From positions 21,104,701 to 21,168,700 of the forward strand of contig OZ024890.1 of NCBI GenBank assembly GCA_964017195.1: 64,000 nucleotides of DNA, given 5' to 3'. The translations under genes were made by a program, and so were the position numbers. Shown here one piece after another: positions 47,083-58,360 of the stretch. The notes beneath the pieces are model-generated. The model was not told the origin of the DNA and did no database searches. It saw only the letters and a list, made by a program, of their open reading frames with translations. Each line of letters begins with the position of its first letter. Position 1 is the stretch's first letter. The stretch is from Siderastrea radians (taxonomy: Eukaryota; Cnidaria; Anthozoa; Scleractinia; Rhizangiidae).

Positions 47083-47291
47083 TTAGGGGGGCAGGGATGG
47101 CGCTGTGGTGAGAGCACTCGCCTCCCACCAAGGTGGCTAGGATTCGAGTCCCGGACTCGGCGCCATATGTGGGTTGAGTTTGTTGTTGGTTCCCGCCCTT
47201 GCTCCGAGAGGTGGACACAGTGGACGAAGAGCCACCTTGTGGATGTGCCACTGCTAATTCCCATTTATTTTATTATTTATTTTATTTATTT
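47083..47291 (+). mobile_element. tRNA-derived SINE
   Basis: A-box-like GTGGTGAGAGCACTC and B-box GGATTCGAGTCCC are spaced as in a tRNA. They are followed by ATGTGGGTTGAGTTTGTTG and GCTCCGAGAGG, a body I recognise from cnidarian SINEs. It ends in a TTTA-rich tail at about 47,267-47,291. It lies just upstream of the recombinase fragment, on the opposite strand. Confidence 0.65.
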
Positions 47292-48116
47292 CCCTAGACG
47301 GAAAATGGAGCAAATGGGAGTCTTACAAAGTTCGCGTATCAGTATATTGTTGAATCCGTATCTCACCCGTGTGGGAGCTTCAATTAAAGGCCGTAGACCA
47401 CAAATATGAACTGAGATCAAAAGTAAACTGCGAATTGTTCGATCCTGTCCTGTGTAAAAAGACAAAGACAAAGACGGATTTTTTTCCCAAGGGCAGCAAG
47501 GCTACCTTTCATATCTAGGCGATAGACATTCTTACCTTGTACTTTACATTCCGGTTACATTTTTATCTCATATATTGTCAAGACATTCTAATGGTGATTC
47601 AGTGAACTTATTAAGTTACTATTATTATACCGGTGACCGCCGGAGAAACAAAATGTTAGGAGAGCCTTGGAATGGACTAGCTAGCCTCTAATCAGGGAGT
47701 GGTCTCTGTACTGAATCATCGCTTTTCTCCCAGACCAAGTTCCACAAAAGATGTTCAAGTGACAGCACTGTGGTAGCATTACGGGCGAACTGTTCTCCTA
47801 CAAAGATGCTGAGCTGAGAACGAATTGGGTCACCTAATCAAACCTAATATTACTAGTGACAAAGTTATTTTCATGTAAAATTTTCAACGACAATTTTGCG
47901 CTCCGAGGTAGGGCCAAGAAAACAGGCATACTGAAAATGGACAAGGAACGAAGTCTCAACTTGGTAGTCTAATCTATTGATTGGATGCCAAGAACAGACA
48001 AATGAGAGTGAAATAGAGAAAAAACGTTTGGTTTTGCGTTATTCATTTGCTTAGTTGCTTCATATATAAGTGATCTGATTATTTGCCGAGCCTTTTATTT
48101 ACAATACACTTCTTAA

Positions 48117-48772
48117 GGACGTTCGCGCTCATTGTTCCTGCGCATCCTTACTACGCACGTAATTCTCGTCGCAATGTCATGCCACGTCATGCATCGAGCG
48201 CGCGCGCTGAGTAAGAAATACAGACAGATCCATTAGTGGTGGGTATTTTTGTATCTATAAACGTGCTTAACTCTCTTAAATGCACGGTGACCCCATTGTT
48301 TTTTCCAATAAATCACATCCTTTACTGGTTCTCTGCATTCTGTCCAAAAACAAAAAAAATCTGAACAAGAGAAGTTTTAATTTTATTGCTATTTCTACTC
48401 AAATACGATCGAATTTTTCTAAGAGTGCAGGTATATTTGACTTACAATTATTCGTCGGTGAGGCTAATTTTGCCTGAAGAAACGATATTACAAACTAAAA
48501 TGTACTAAATAGGCCTATTTGCGATGAAATAAATAAATCAGCATTGTCTAGAGTCCTCCACGTAACTTATTTTATTCCTTGTAGCAAGAGAACCGATTTC
48601 GCCTTCCGTAACCAAAGCTTCTAAAAACACAACATTTCCAATACGCTATATCCCCGAAGCGAGCAGTGACCCCCTAAATTTTTTGCTTTTCTGACATGAG
48701 TTGGTCATTATCTAACTACAGCAAAAGTTTGGAAAAAAATCTGAACGTGGGAAGACTTGCGCGTGAACGTCC
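48117..48772. mobile_element. MITE flanked by TTAA (piggyBac-type target)
   Basis: The left end GGACGTTCGCGC is mirrored by the right GCGCGTGAACGTCC. TTAA flanks both ends (48,113-48,116 and 48,773-48,776). The paralogous site at 32,044-32,051 has TTAA without the element: CCGAGCCTTTTATTTACAA precedes both. There is no transposase frame in its 656 bp. Confidence 0.8.
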
Positions 48773-48829
48773 TTAAATGGAAATATAACAGATTTATTTT
48801 TGTCGAAGGTTTCTTCATCAAAAGTACGT

Positions 48830-50968
48830 AACGTGAACATGGTAAGGAATCGGCCAGGAAAACGTTGAAGAGAGTTGGGATTGATGATAATTTTGGGGAG
48901 CCCTTGCTTAGTTCCTAAGCCTCCTTTTCGACGCAGTCGATTCGTTTCGGGCATGTGGTCCGAGCGAATTTAAGATACGTAGGAGAACGGAACTGACCAT
49001 GACTACCAAAAAAAGCCATACAGGAACTAGGCAAGGAGAGCTGGGAGGGAAGAAAGATAAGAAAGACAGCCAACGTGTCTCTTGATATAGCGGCTCTGCG
49101 CGTTTCTGTCCTCTTTTTAACTCAGGGAGGGTGGGAAAAATTGTGCGACGTGTACCACAGCAACATATCTCTTGTTATTGGTAATATGATTATCATCACT
49201 CATTGTCTTTGTCGAGGGGTTCTTACGCCGATGACATTTCGTGACACATGATGCTCATGTGTTAGAAAAAATCACTTATCGATCTAAGCTGTGCCACACT
49301 AGGCAACGTTTCGTGCAACGTGTCTTGCAACACAAGTTACAAGAAATGTTGCAGAGTGTGACGTGCCTTGCAACGAACATTTCTGGCAGATTTTCCGCTG
49401 GCGCAAACGTTGCAAGTTGAACTCGATTATACTTTCTAATAATGTAGCACCGCCTCAACACCGAGTAATTTAGTTTCCCTTTTCTATGATCGGCAAACTC
49501 ACCTTTACTAATAAATGGCACTGGTAATGCGCTGGTGGAGCGCAAGTTCCCTGTAAATGTTCAAATGCGTTGCACAATTTAATTTAGAGGCGAGATCAGA
49601 CACCAGCCAGTTACCCATATATGATCTCACTTCATCCACCCACCCCGTGATTGAATGTGAACAGACAAATCCACAGCACCGAGGACTACATTCCCTAGTC
49701 TTTTATAACAGTAGACAGTAGTCCCCTACCGGTTAGCAAAAGGTGTAAGAGACAAATCCACTACCGTGATTCAAAAGCATGCCCAAGGCTGTCGAGTCAA
49801 CGCAACATCCTTGGGTACAGTTGCTCGGTGGCAGAAGTAACTTTGGTAGTTATACAGCGTCATATATTCTCTACACTGTGCTAAAAAAAAAAACACGTAA
49901 AAAAACACATTGTCTTTTACTTTTACGTGAGGTTGACTACTATTTTTATTTTATTTTAATGCCTCCTATCAACATTCAAAGACCTTGCACTTAATATCTG
50001 GAAGATAATTTCCTCCTTAGAAATGTGACAATAGTATGACCTGGATTCAAATTCTTCTCGTATTCGTGTCGATTGAGCGCATACTGGAAGCGGTTGCCGA
50101 CGTCGCTTGGAAGAGATTAACGACTTAGAGCAGAAAAATCAAATACCGTTAAGGCTTTATTAAGCCTCTGGTAGCCTACTAGAAAGCCTTCATTTTAAAC
50201 TGTGAAACTTATTTCCAAAACGTGCACCAGATCGACACATGTGTCAAAGTCGCACAGCAGAGCCCATCGACAATACCAGAGCACAAATATGGCACTGCAT
50301 TTAACATTGAGAGACTTCTAGAAACTTCCTTATGTTTCAATGGAATCAACAAAGTTTAGACTGGCAGTCGTCATGCATGGACTACCCTTTGTTTTGGGTT
50401 TTCTGTTTTTGGCTATTTTAATTCTGTAGCTCTTATTCGTTAGAATTAGAAAAATAGATAACTCTCTGCCAAGGCGTTAACAATTTCCTGTCCTTAACAT
50501 AAACCACTTGAACAACAGAACTGTCATTCGTTCTGAAACCCAAGCTTCACAAGGATTCTTCAAGGTCAACCATGCTTATCTCACGCCGACAAAACAAAGC
50601 GACTTTCCGGCAGCCCTTTGTGTCAACACACAGTTAATCACTCACTCCTGCTATTTCGGTCTTTATGACCTCAAGGGTTTTAGTAACAACAATGAATCAT
50701 CATACGATCCTGACAGTGACCACGCCAAGATCAAATTCCTTAGTCACTATCCGCTTCGACGACATCCTGTTGCACTCACTAAACTTAATCAGTTCTGATC
50801 AGAAGACAAGCACGCAAGTTGATACCCAAATTGGAGCTTGTCACCCAACGCAAAGCGAAGCAGGATTGTTTTACTTAAAATTGTTACAAAAACCTTCCAT
50901 CAGAGAAAAAGAAGGCAATGGACGCCTAATGGAATAAGAGGACAAAAAGAGCAACCAATCAAACAATC
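48830..50968. other. No supported gene
   Basis: There are short frames only. A 96-codon frame at 50508-50798 shows no domain. A block near 49,290-49,420 is built from repeated TTGCAAC / GCAACG words and probably belongs to a dispersed repeat, but clear ends were not found. Confidence 0.35.
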
Positions 50969-51127
50969 ATGGCACTGAACTCTTCACGAACAAATAACGG
51001 GCAAATTGTGAAGTCGGACCAGGCTGTCAGCTTTCTCACAGAAAGCCAAGAAATGTACCAAGAACTGCTAAAACAAAGATCACCGACACCAAATAATGAA
51101 TACGCAAAGATTCTTTGTTTTAGTTAA
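50969..51127 (+). other. Candidate upstream exon or short frame before locus B
   Basis: A 52-codon frame from ATGGCACTGAACTC with protein-like composition (Ser/Asn/Gln-rich start, then a helical FLTESQEMYQELLKQ). It lies 90 bases before the locus B exon but in another frame. The nearest possible donors (GTGAAG at about 51,010, GTTAAT at 51,123) are weak. It could be the real N-terminal exon, an upstream open frame, or chance. Confidence 0.3.
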
Positions 51128-51216
51128 TCGATAAATCTTCGCTTCCCGACCGATAGTGCGAGCAGAGTTACCGAAGATGACAAAAACACATCAATGCACA
51201 AGTCTGCAAGTCCACA

Positions 51217-53799
51217 ATGCATCAGTGGAAGGCTGATTTGGTTAAAGGCTGGTTTCTTATCCTTCAAAACTCGGTTCTACAAGCAAACTTGGCAATGGAT
51301 GTCTTAGAAATTGAGGTAAGTGTGTGACACTCGCGTTCAGAATCGTGTTGAAAAAGAGGTAAATTCTTGCTAAACGACAGCTTTTGCTCCAAACAAACCA
51401 GTAATTACATCAAAGACGACGAAAACATACGACCTTCCAGACCGTCTTCTCTGCCGCGCCTTATCGTACTGATGGTTAGTAATGGGAGAAGCGTACAGGC
51501 AATAGGCCATAAACAACTCCATATTTTGTCACCGTTTTAATTTCCACCCACTACCTGACTTACATATTTCCCTCTTGGTTCTAGAACGAAGCCATCGCTA
51601 TAAGAATGCACCTGCTCAACTTACAAGAGCAGTTGAGGTAAGTATTGATGAATAGGCCCGTCGTATCAATAAAGTAACAAGTATAACTCAAGCTTCAGTG
51701 ACGAACAAGTACCAAACCAGTCTCTACTTTTGCCCGCATCCGTTTTTTCCCAAAAGCATAATATTGATGAAGTTAAGTCTGTGTTACATATTAGTTGTGT
51801 TGGAGCGTCTTCAAGCACGCGTTCTAACGATCACAGTCCTGGTTTATTTGGAGTATTTTACCACGTCTCCCTCCACTCGTCTCTGTTTCCACCTATGCCC
51901 TGCTCCTTAATTTAATTTTTTTTTCAAATCTCTCTGCAACCTTTTTCCAACCAACAATGACAACAAAAAACCAACACTATGACATTTCTTTCATTAACCC
52001 CATATTGTCAGTGCTGTTGGTGCCTCGGGCTGTAGAAATAACACCACATTACACCTTCAGTTCACTGCTTAATCAGAAACTTCACTGCATTTTCCTAATG
52101 CGTCTCTTAAGTCATCCATTCGACTGCTTCTCTCATCCAATCATGCAACCTTCTTTCCAATAAAATTTTTTCCAGGATGCAACAAATCACAAACTTGCTA
52201 AATGTCATGGCAAAAGTGTTGCAAAAAGGCAATACCTCTTCTGATCTTTTGACGACACCTTCAACTGTAAACTCAATTAGCAACAGCACTGCTCTGGCTC
52301 TAGAAAAGTAATATCCTGCTCAAAAGCCCCGTTTCTAAGCTTCTAGCATTTCTTATAGAAGGCTTACCAATTTACTTCACATATCTTTCAGGATTCCTCA
52401 AGACTTAGATGACTTCATGAGAGGTGTCTTTGTAAGTACCACAATATCGTGATTTGGTAAATATAACCAAAGTTCACTTTTTTTAAAATCAAGCTCCATT
52501 ACAATTTATCTATTGGCCTTTCCTGCTGTTTGCCTTTTAACCCTTAAAGCCCTGATTTTAAAATGCATATTCTCATTACTGTTCTCCATGCATTTCTTAT
52601 GGAACTAGTAAGGAGAATTTGTCTAAATATCAAGACATCATATCCCTGGTGATCACTTTCTTTATTCTCATCACTTGAATGTTTGAGCAAGTATTGATAA
52701 TGTAAAGAGAAATTTCATTTTGGTCACTGTTAGGGCTTCAAGGGTTAAGGTGATGCCCCAATAAGACATCACTAAGTAATTAATTCATTACACGAAAATC
52801 TTCCCCTAACGATAGCTTCTCAGAATATTTCTGTCTTGGTTTTAGTTTGAACAGTGTCAAATAAGACAACATGTCATAAGGAACGAGCACAGAAGGTAGG
52901 TGCAAGTGGTTCTAGTAGTGAAGGGCAGTCCTTTATCGGTAAAGAGCAGCAGCATTCTGTTACATGCTCACTTACAATAGGGTGGTCTTATGCTTATGTT
53001 CCCAAGTCATCGTGAGGGAGAAGGATCTACTCTCGCGCGCAACAAATGCCAACTAAAATCCCAACTACCTTTAAGACAAACAACAAAAGTCCGTGCCAAC
53101 GTCTTCCAACTGAAAATTGCACACCGTTATTTTATAGCGCTCAAAACGTTGTCTTGACGATGAGATTGGGGCAGTAACTGTGCATCTCAGCCCATATAAA
53201 GAACACCACACGCATGTTACGAATTGACCAATAAGTCAGTAGCTTCACGCCATTTTTTTGGTGCGTAGCTAAATCATCATCCATTCACATAGCCCCTTTC
53301 TAAAAATAGTTTCTGCCAAGAACAAGGAAGGGCAAACTCGCTGAATTTCATGTCCAAGGTGGAACAAAAAGGCAGTGGATCTTGTATCCTTCAAAATCAT
53401 CACCAACTGCAGAGCATCAACTACCCACTATTTATAAAAAAGTGAAAAAGTCAAAATTTTCCTCGAACATCACTGATCCTCTCCTGCACAACACAGCAAA
53501 TACCAACGCGTTTGTTCTTTTCCAGGAATCATAAAGATGATGCAACCTTCATGAAAATCATTGTAAGTACCACACTATCATTACTGATGATAATTCCCTA
53601 TTTCCATTAAACACGAATGGTCATCATTTGTAGGGTAGGTATCATCAGCTTCACGAGATTTTTTTCATAAATGTTCCACCTTATTTCTAATGGTAATAAT
53701 GTTTTCAAAGGCTTCTTTTTGTAAAATTTGAGGCAAATATTTTCTTGACTTCACTAGGAAGAAGCTAAAGCCATCCGGCGATATTTAACATTGATGTAA
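51217..53799 (+). CDS. Locus B: complete short-exon gene of the unrecognised family
   Basis: Proposed exons: 51217-51315 (start ATG), 51585-51637 (53 nt), 52176-52307 (132), 52392-52431 (40), 52846-52895 (50), 53526-53562 (37), 53758-53799 (42, TAA). All have GT-AG borders, several with GTAAGT donors, and all phases match. The product would be 150 residues. Short exons of 40 and 37 nt start with one base that completes an AA or AG left by the preceding exon, and end in phase 0, exactly as at loci A and D. The protein is predicted mostly helical (for example HLLNLQEQLR, LLNVMAKVLQK). A Ser/Thr/Asn-rich linker sits in the 132-nt exon. The short tails are acidic (IPQDLDDFMRGVF, NHKDDATFMKII), and it ends EEAKAIRRYLTLM. 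No signal peptide, membrane segment or known domain is seen. The start is uncertain: ATG 51295 in the same frame is an alternative. Function unknown. Confidence 0.6.
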
Positions 53800-54179
53800 G
53801 GAAGGGACAATTGCGTTTCTCAGAGGTATGTATGGTTGCCTCCCTGTTATCTTCATCGCAAGGCATGAGGTCTTCTTATCTTCAACATTGCTTATTAATA
53901 CTCATGAAGGATAATATAATGGTGGTGGAAAATCACGCAAGAGCCTAGCAGTTGATTCACCTCAGCAGTGAAGGTAGCAACAACAAACAAATGAAAGATA
54001 ACAGTCAAAAATGGCCCGTTAACCGGATCAGTCTCACTTTAGAAAATCAGTTTGACACAACTCATCCATGAGCAAATAACTCAACACCAAAAGCCCCAGA
54101 ATTGGTTGTTATTCTTGTTTTGCTTCCAAGACCCATCTTACTTTGTGAATCTATGACAACCACTTACTTGACTTAATCC

Positions 54180-57100
54180 TCTTCGCTCCTTCTCTGGTAA
54201 CAGGGCCTCTACCAATGTCTTCCACTGCACTCTGTTCCTCACTATCTGTTTTGCCTTGTTCTATGTATTCCTAATGCTGCCAACTTCTTTGATCACCGTG
54301 CAACTCCATCACCCCTTTGGTCTTTCTTCTGGCCTCCTTTCCTGAGGGCTCCGCTTAGCAAGTCTAGTGGTGTTGTTTCTCTCCTTCTTTAGGGTGTGAC
54401 CAATCCATTTCCATCTCCTTTGCTCTATCGTCGTCTCGATTTTTTCCTGTTCTAAGAAGGCCCGGAGCTTCTCATTCGTGATGATGTGTGGCTAATACAT
54501 TTCAAGTAGTTTGTCGGATCTTTGTTGATGGAAGTCTGAAGGATGGAAGTCTTTGTTGATGGAAGGGTTAAATTAGCCGCCCAGTCTCTGACCCATACAC
54601 GAGAAAGGATTTGACATTTGAGTTCAATATCCTCAGCTTTGTCTTGAAGGAGATTGATCGTTCATTCCAAACTAGTTTGAGAGTTGCAAAAGCTTGCTGT
54701 GCTTTCCTGATACGTGCACAATGCTTTCCTCAGTACCTCCCCTCATCTCACCACACTTCCATGGCAGGTAAAATGGTACGTTCTTTTGATGTCTTCGTTT
54801 CCGAGGCAGATGGGACTGCCTTGTTTAACCTGGTTCCTCATTTCCTGGTGGGTCTTCAGTAGATCTTGCGACCAACCTTGCAGCATTCTGAAGTGCCTCC
54901 ACCTTCTCATGAGGTCATCAGCACAGTCCAGTACTCCTAGCTTGTGTATCAGGATCAACTGGATACTGATTCTGTCAGCTCCACAGGCTTGTCTGTTTAT
55001 CCAGTCAAGGACTACTAAGAAAATCACTGGTGACAGCAAACACCCTTATCTCACTCTAGTTCTCACCAAGAGTAATTCAGTCAGGGATCTGTCATGGATA
55101 ACATGACATTCAAAACCACCGCAGAGAAACTGGATCATCTTAGCACTGGATCGTATTAACAATCCTTTCTGGTAAGCTGCAAGATTCGCCATATCTCGTT
55201 TCTTTCTCAAGAATCAATGCCTTCTCAAAGTCGAGAAACGACCGGGGGAGTCCTTTGATCCACTCCAGAGTCTTCTCTTTCCGTCTAGAGTCTGTGTGGC
55301 TATTTGGTCTGTACAGAAGCATTCCTGCTAAAAGCCAGTTTGCTCGTTCTTCACAAGAAAATCTAGGGCAACCTTCATACGATCTGACCCAATCCTACTT
55401 CGAAACTGGTTTGAAGATACCGGGAGCAGGTATCCTCCTTCAGTTCTTGCTACCGGTGGGATCTCCTTTCTTTGGAAACTTCACCAGCAGTCCCTTCTTC
55501 CATTCATTCACTCCTCATTTTCTTCTTTTCATGAACCTTGTCATGAAGACTTAGCAGAACCTCGACTGACACCAACCCACCCCCATCCCCCACACAGAAT
55601 GATCTCTTCCAGTGAAATATTATCTACCCTAGGTGACTCCTTGACTTTCAGATTTTTTAATAGCTCATCGGATTTCATGCCTGGAGATACTATTTGTCCT
55701 TATGGTAGGTTCTTCTCCTGACAGCAGGATAGGTGTGTTGCTAAGTGGAGATCGATTTAGCACCTCTTCAAGTGCAGTGCTCCTCTGTTTTGGGAAGGAT
55801 GACACCTAACCTACTGAGAAGTGGTCTACTTCGATTGGGTTGCCTCTAAGAATGCGTGTTGTCTGGTCGAGACCTCCTTTCTTTTCCTGTGCGTCAGTGG
55901 CCACCTGGCTGATAAAAGCCCCTTGTGTCATCTGGAAGCTGCCTTTACCTGTTGCTTCTTAGCTCCACCCCACTAAATAGTATTCTGATTTCGGATCTTT
56001 GTTCTTGCCTTGTCGATAACTTTCAGGTGTTGTCTTTGTTCTGTTCTCGTTTAGGTATTATTCATAATCCACTCTTTCCATTTTTCTCAGCCACTAAGCG
56101 CAAGTTTTGACATATATTTCCTTGACGCCTTTATGTCATACCCAACGTCTCTCTCTACTTTCTCCAGGCTAAGCACCAAAAGTCCAAAGCGGTTTCGTAG
56201 TGTCAGTTGGAATTCTCTCCCTTTCTCATCAGACTTCAGGCTCCCAACACTATACCGCCCTCTCGGATCTTTGCCTTTTCAGCAGCCAGCTTCAGCATAC
56301 GCTGTAGTACAAGACGATGATGACGAGCGTCCATATCTGCTCCCTCTTTGCTCCAGCATTCTGGAGTGTTCTCCTCCACCGTGCATTGGTTGTGATGCGA
56401 TCAAAAACTAGTTCTCTGTTCTTGTATAGGGCAATTACCACCTGTCTTTGTGGAAGTTCTTGTAGGGGAAAAAAGCGCCTCCAATGACCTGACACGGAAA
56501 TCGAAGGTCTTTTCTTTTCTTTGCTCAGAGTGCCAAGTCCACGTTGTCTCAATGCAGTCGCCCTAACGGTGTTAGCATCCCCAGTCGTGTTTGATCGTAA
56601 ACGGATGATAAAAAGTTTGCTTGTCTTTTTTGTCAGCTACCTCATTGAGTATGGCATAGACTTGCCTCACCACCATTCTTTGGCGCTTGGAGTGGAATCT
56701 AGCAGTAATGATGTATCAGAGGCCGGCCCCCATTCTATCAAGCTGTCGGTTTTCACTTTTACCAAAATAACACCTATCCCTTCACGCTGGGTGATCATCT
56801 CTGGGGTTCCAGAGGATTGTTACTATATACTCACTCCAGTTGTCGTTCGAAAGGACCCAAAGTCGTTCCACCTTATCTTGCTGTACCTCTCCAGACAAAG
56901 CTTGGCACACCTTTTCTGTTGGCATATGGTATGAACTTTCCATGTTCCAATTCTTAACAAGGATTTAGACAGCACCGACTTTATCCATGTGTGGCGCTTC
57001 ATACTTCGTCTCGCTCCCAGTTGTCAGTGAGGTTTTCAATGGGGAGTGCATGTTCCCTCCTTTCCTAACTCCGTGGGGCCATCCAGTGGGAAAGCAAAAT

Positions 57101-57225
57101 CCAGCATGTGGGCGGTTGGTCTTTTCCAGAGCCCCTGTAGTCCTCACAGACGTTGCTTGGGATCCACAGCAAGGACATGTGGTTGGAGTTATGGATCTCC
57201 TGTGACATTCAAACAAACCAAACAT
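54180..57225 (-). pseudogene. Degenerate LINE (endonuclease plus reverse transcriptase)
   Basis: Minus-strand reading, heavily frameshifted. Near 57,000-56,600 lie remnants of an AP-type endonuclease (LWNPRDD-like and ITARFHSK-like words, then a decayed GADxxxxHH motif near 56,340). The reverse transcriptase appears at 55,220 (FLDFEKA), 55,030 (LLSPVIFLVVLDW) and 54,911-54,931, where the catalytic box reads C-A-D-D. The C-terminal RRWKWIGHTLKK motif at about 54,390-54,425 is typical of RTE-like and related LINEs. Clade assignment is tentative. It lies between the terminal exon of locus B and an orphan terminal exon at 57,874. Confidence 0.75.
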
Positions 57226-57451
57226 TATTTCAACATTGCATTACAATAATTGCCATGCACTAACCAAAAGAGCATTACCTAAGCTTTGTTAAGAAAATAA
57301 GAGCAACATAATGGAGACATGATCCATATTTTCCTTTTCTATTAAGCCCATACATCCATTTCAAATTTATGAGCTTGTCCTTCTGTTCTTTCTGCTATAA
57401 ATTCTATTCTGGAATTCACGACAACACCTCCATCAGGAAGATTTCGTACTA

Positions 57452-57578
57452 CAGTCAAACCTCTCCTTATGGAGAACTCTCCATGAGGGACAGTTCCCCT
57501 GGTTTGAAAGAGGGCAAAATTCATATAAACTCTACTCTACCCTGTCCCTTCCGTGTCTGTATTGAAGCGGTTCGACCG
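57452..57578. mobile_element. Small TA-flanked MITE (Tc1/mariner-pogo type)
   Basis: The left end CAGTCAAACC and right end GGTTCGACCG are inverse variants, with TA outside both (57,450-57,451 and 57,579-57,580). Inside is a hairpin around CTTATGGAGAACTCTCCATG. The ends resemble pogo-family termini as I remember them. Confidence 0.5.
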
Positions 57579-57873
57579 TATATAAGAAATAAGCCAACGA
57601 GACTAAAAGTATGATTTTCATGTTGCCAAACATTATAAAAAGACATGCCTCAATTAAAGACTACACTTGAACGGCTTCAAGAACCAAAGATTTTTGTGTT
57701 GGCATTTACAACAAAAATCATATCAGTGGAATTTTATATATGCAATAAATAACCAACAAATTTTACGACCTATTGCATGACATGACAGCTCTATAAACAA
57801 CTTTACTCTCGCAAGCGAGTGTCACATCTTAGTGTCATACTACATCATAACTGTTTAATTTGTTTTCTGGCAG

Positions 57874-57945
57874 GAGGAAGCAAGGACAGATGGGAGGGCA
57901 CAGCTTCCTCTGATAAAGAAGAAATATTTCCAGATGTATATGTGA
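57874..57945 (+). CDS. Orphan terminal exon of the short-exon family
   Basis: The acceptor TTTTCTGGCAG precedes a phase-0 frame of 23 codons and TGA. It starts EEARTDGRAQL, like the EEAKAIRRYL terminal exon of locus B, and ends in a Lys/Tyr-rich stretch. It may be an alternative last exon of locus B, spliced over the LINE. It may instead be the last exon of another copy whose other exons I did not find. Confidence 0.4.
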   Translation, partial: EEARTDGRAQLPLIKKKYFQMYM

Positions 57946-58035
57946 TGTGTAATGTCCTAAGATACTGATTCAAACATCTCTTTTCGTCCAGTCGGATAGA
58001 CTGTAAATAGTCCCTTCAAATTCCGACTCCTCTAA

Positions 58036-58156
58036 GGTGCGGGACTGCAGAAAAGCGCCTCTACACGTATTTGCATGGCACTGAAGGAAAACAGCGCTTG
58101 TTTGTCGCACGACTCGTTTTTTGCATCACTGAATTAATTTTCTGCAATCCCGCACC
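58036..58156. mobile_element. MITE, 121 bp, TSD TCTAA
   Basis: The ends GGTGCGGGACTGCAGAAAA and TTTTCTGCAATCCCGCACC are near-perfect inverses. TCTAA flanks both sides (58,031-58,035 and 58,157-58,161). It is non-coding. Confidence 0.85.
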
Positions 58157-58199
58157 TCTAATTATTTAACATTGCGGGTTAACAAATTTATATGGTTAA

Positions 58200-58360
58200 A
58201 CGTGGGAACTGTGAAAAGTAACTTTCGTTCTTAAAACTGAGAATCTCTTTGAAGAAAAATAGTTTATAAAAAAGTTATTTCTTAATTTATTAACGTGTAA
58301 CAAGTAACTTTCCTTCTAAAAATTGAAGATCTCGCTGAAAGAAAAATAGTTTGTAAATAA
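58200..58360. repeat. Imperfect two-copy tandem repeat
   Basis: AAGTAACTTTCGTTCTTAAA near 58,217 and AAGTAACTTTCCTTCTAAAA near 58,303 each precede GAAAAATAGTTT about 40 bases on. The unit is about 85 bp. No other content is seen between 58,160 and 60,090. Confidence 0.6.

Larger units (their letters stand above)
34641..48830. repeat. Segmental duplication, copy 2
   Basis: The order of shared blocks follows copy 1 (see 24,430-32,100), but they are separated by private insertions. These are 36.2-37.6 kb (which resembles 20.08-21.42 kb), the BEL/Pao element (38,056-44,624), the recombinase and SINE segment (about 45-47.5 kb) and a TTAA-flanked MITE (48,117-48,772). Shared blocks lie near 37,740, 37,990-38,055, 44,630-44,890, 47,630, 47,840 and 48,080. 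Confidence 0.65.

Noticed and set aside
47061..47264. 67-codon minus-strand frame (WRRVRDSNPSHLGG type)
   Set aside because: This is the common spurious translation of a tRNA-derived SINE read backwards.
50508..50798. 96-codon plus-strand frame upstream of locus B
   Set aside because: No splice sites consistent with the locus B exons and no domain.
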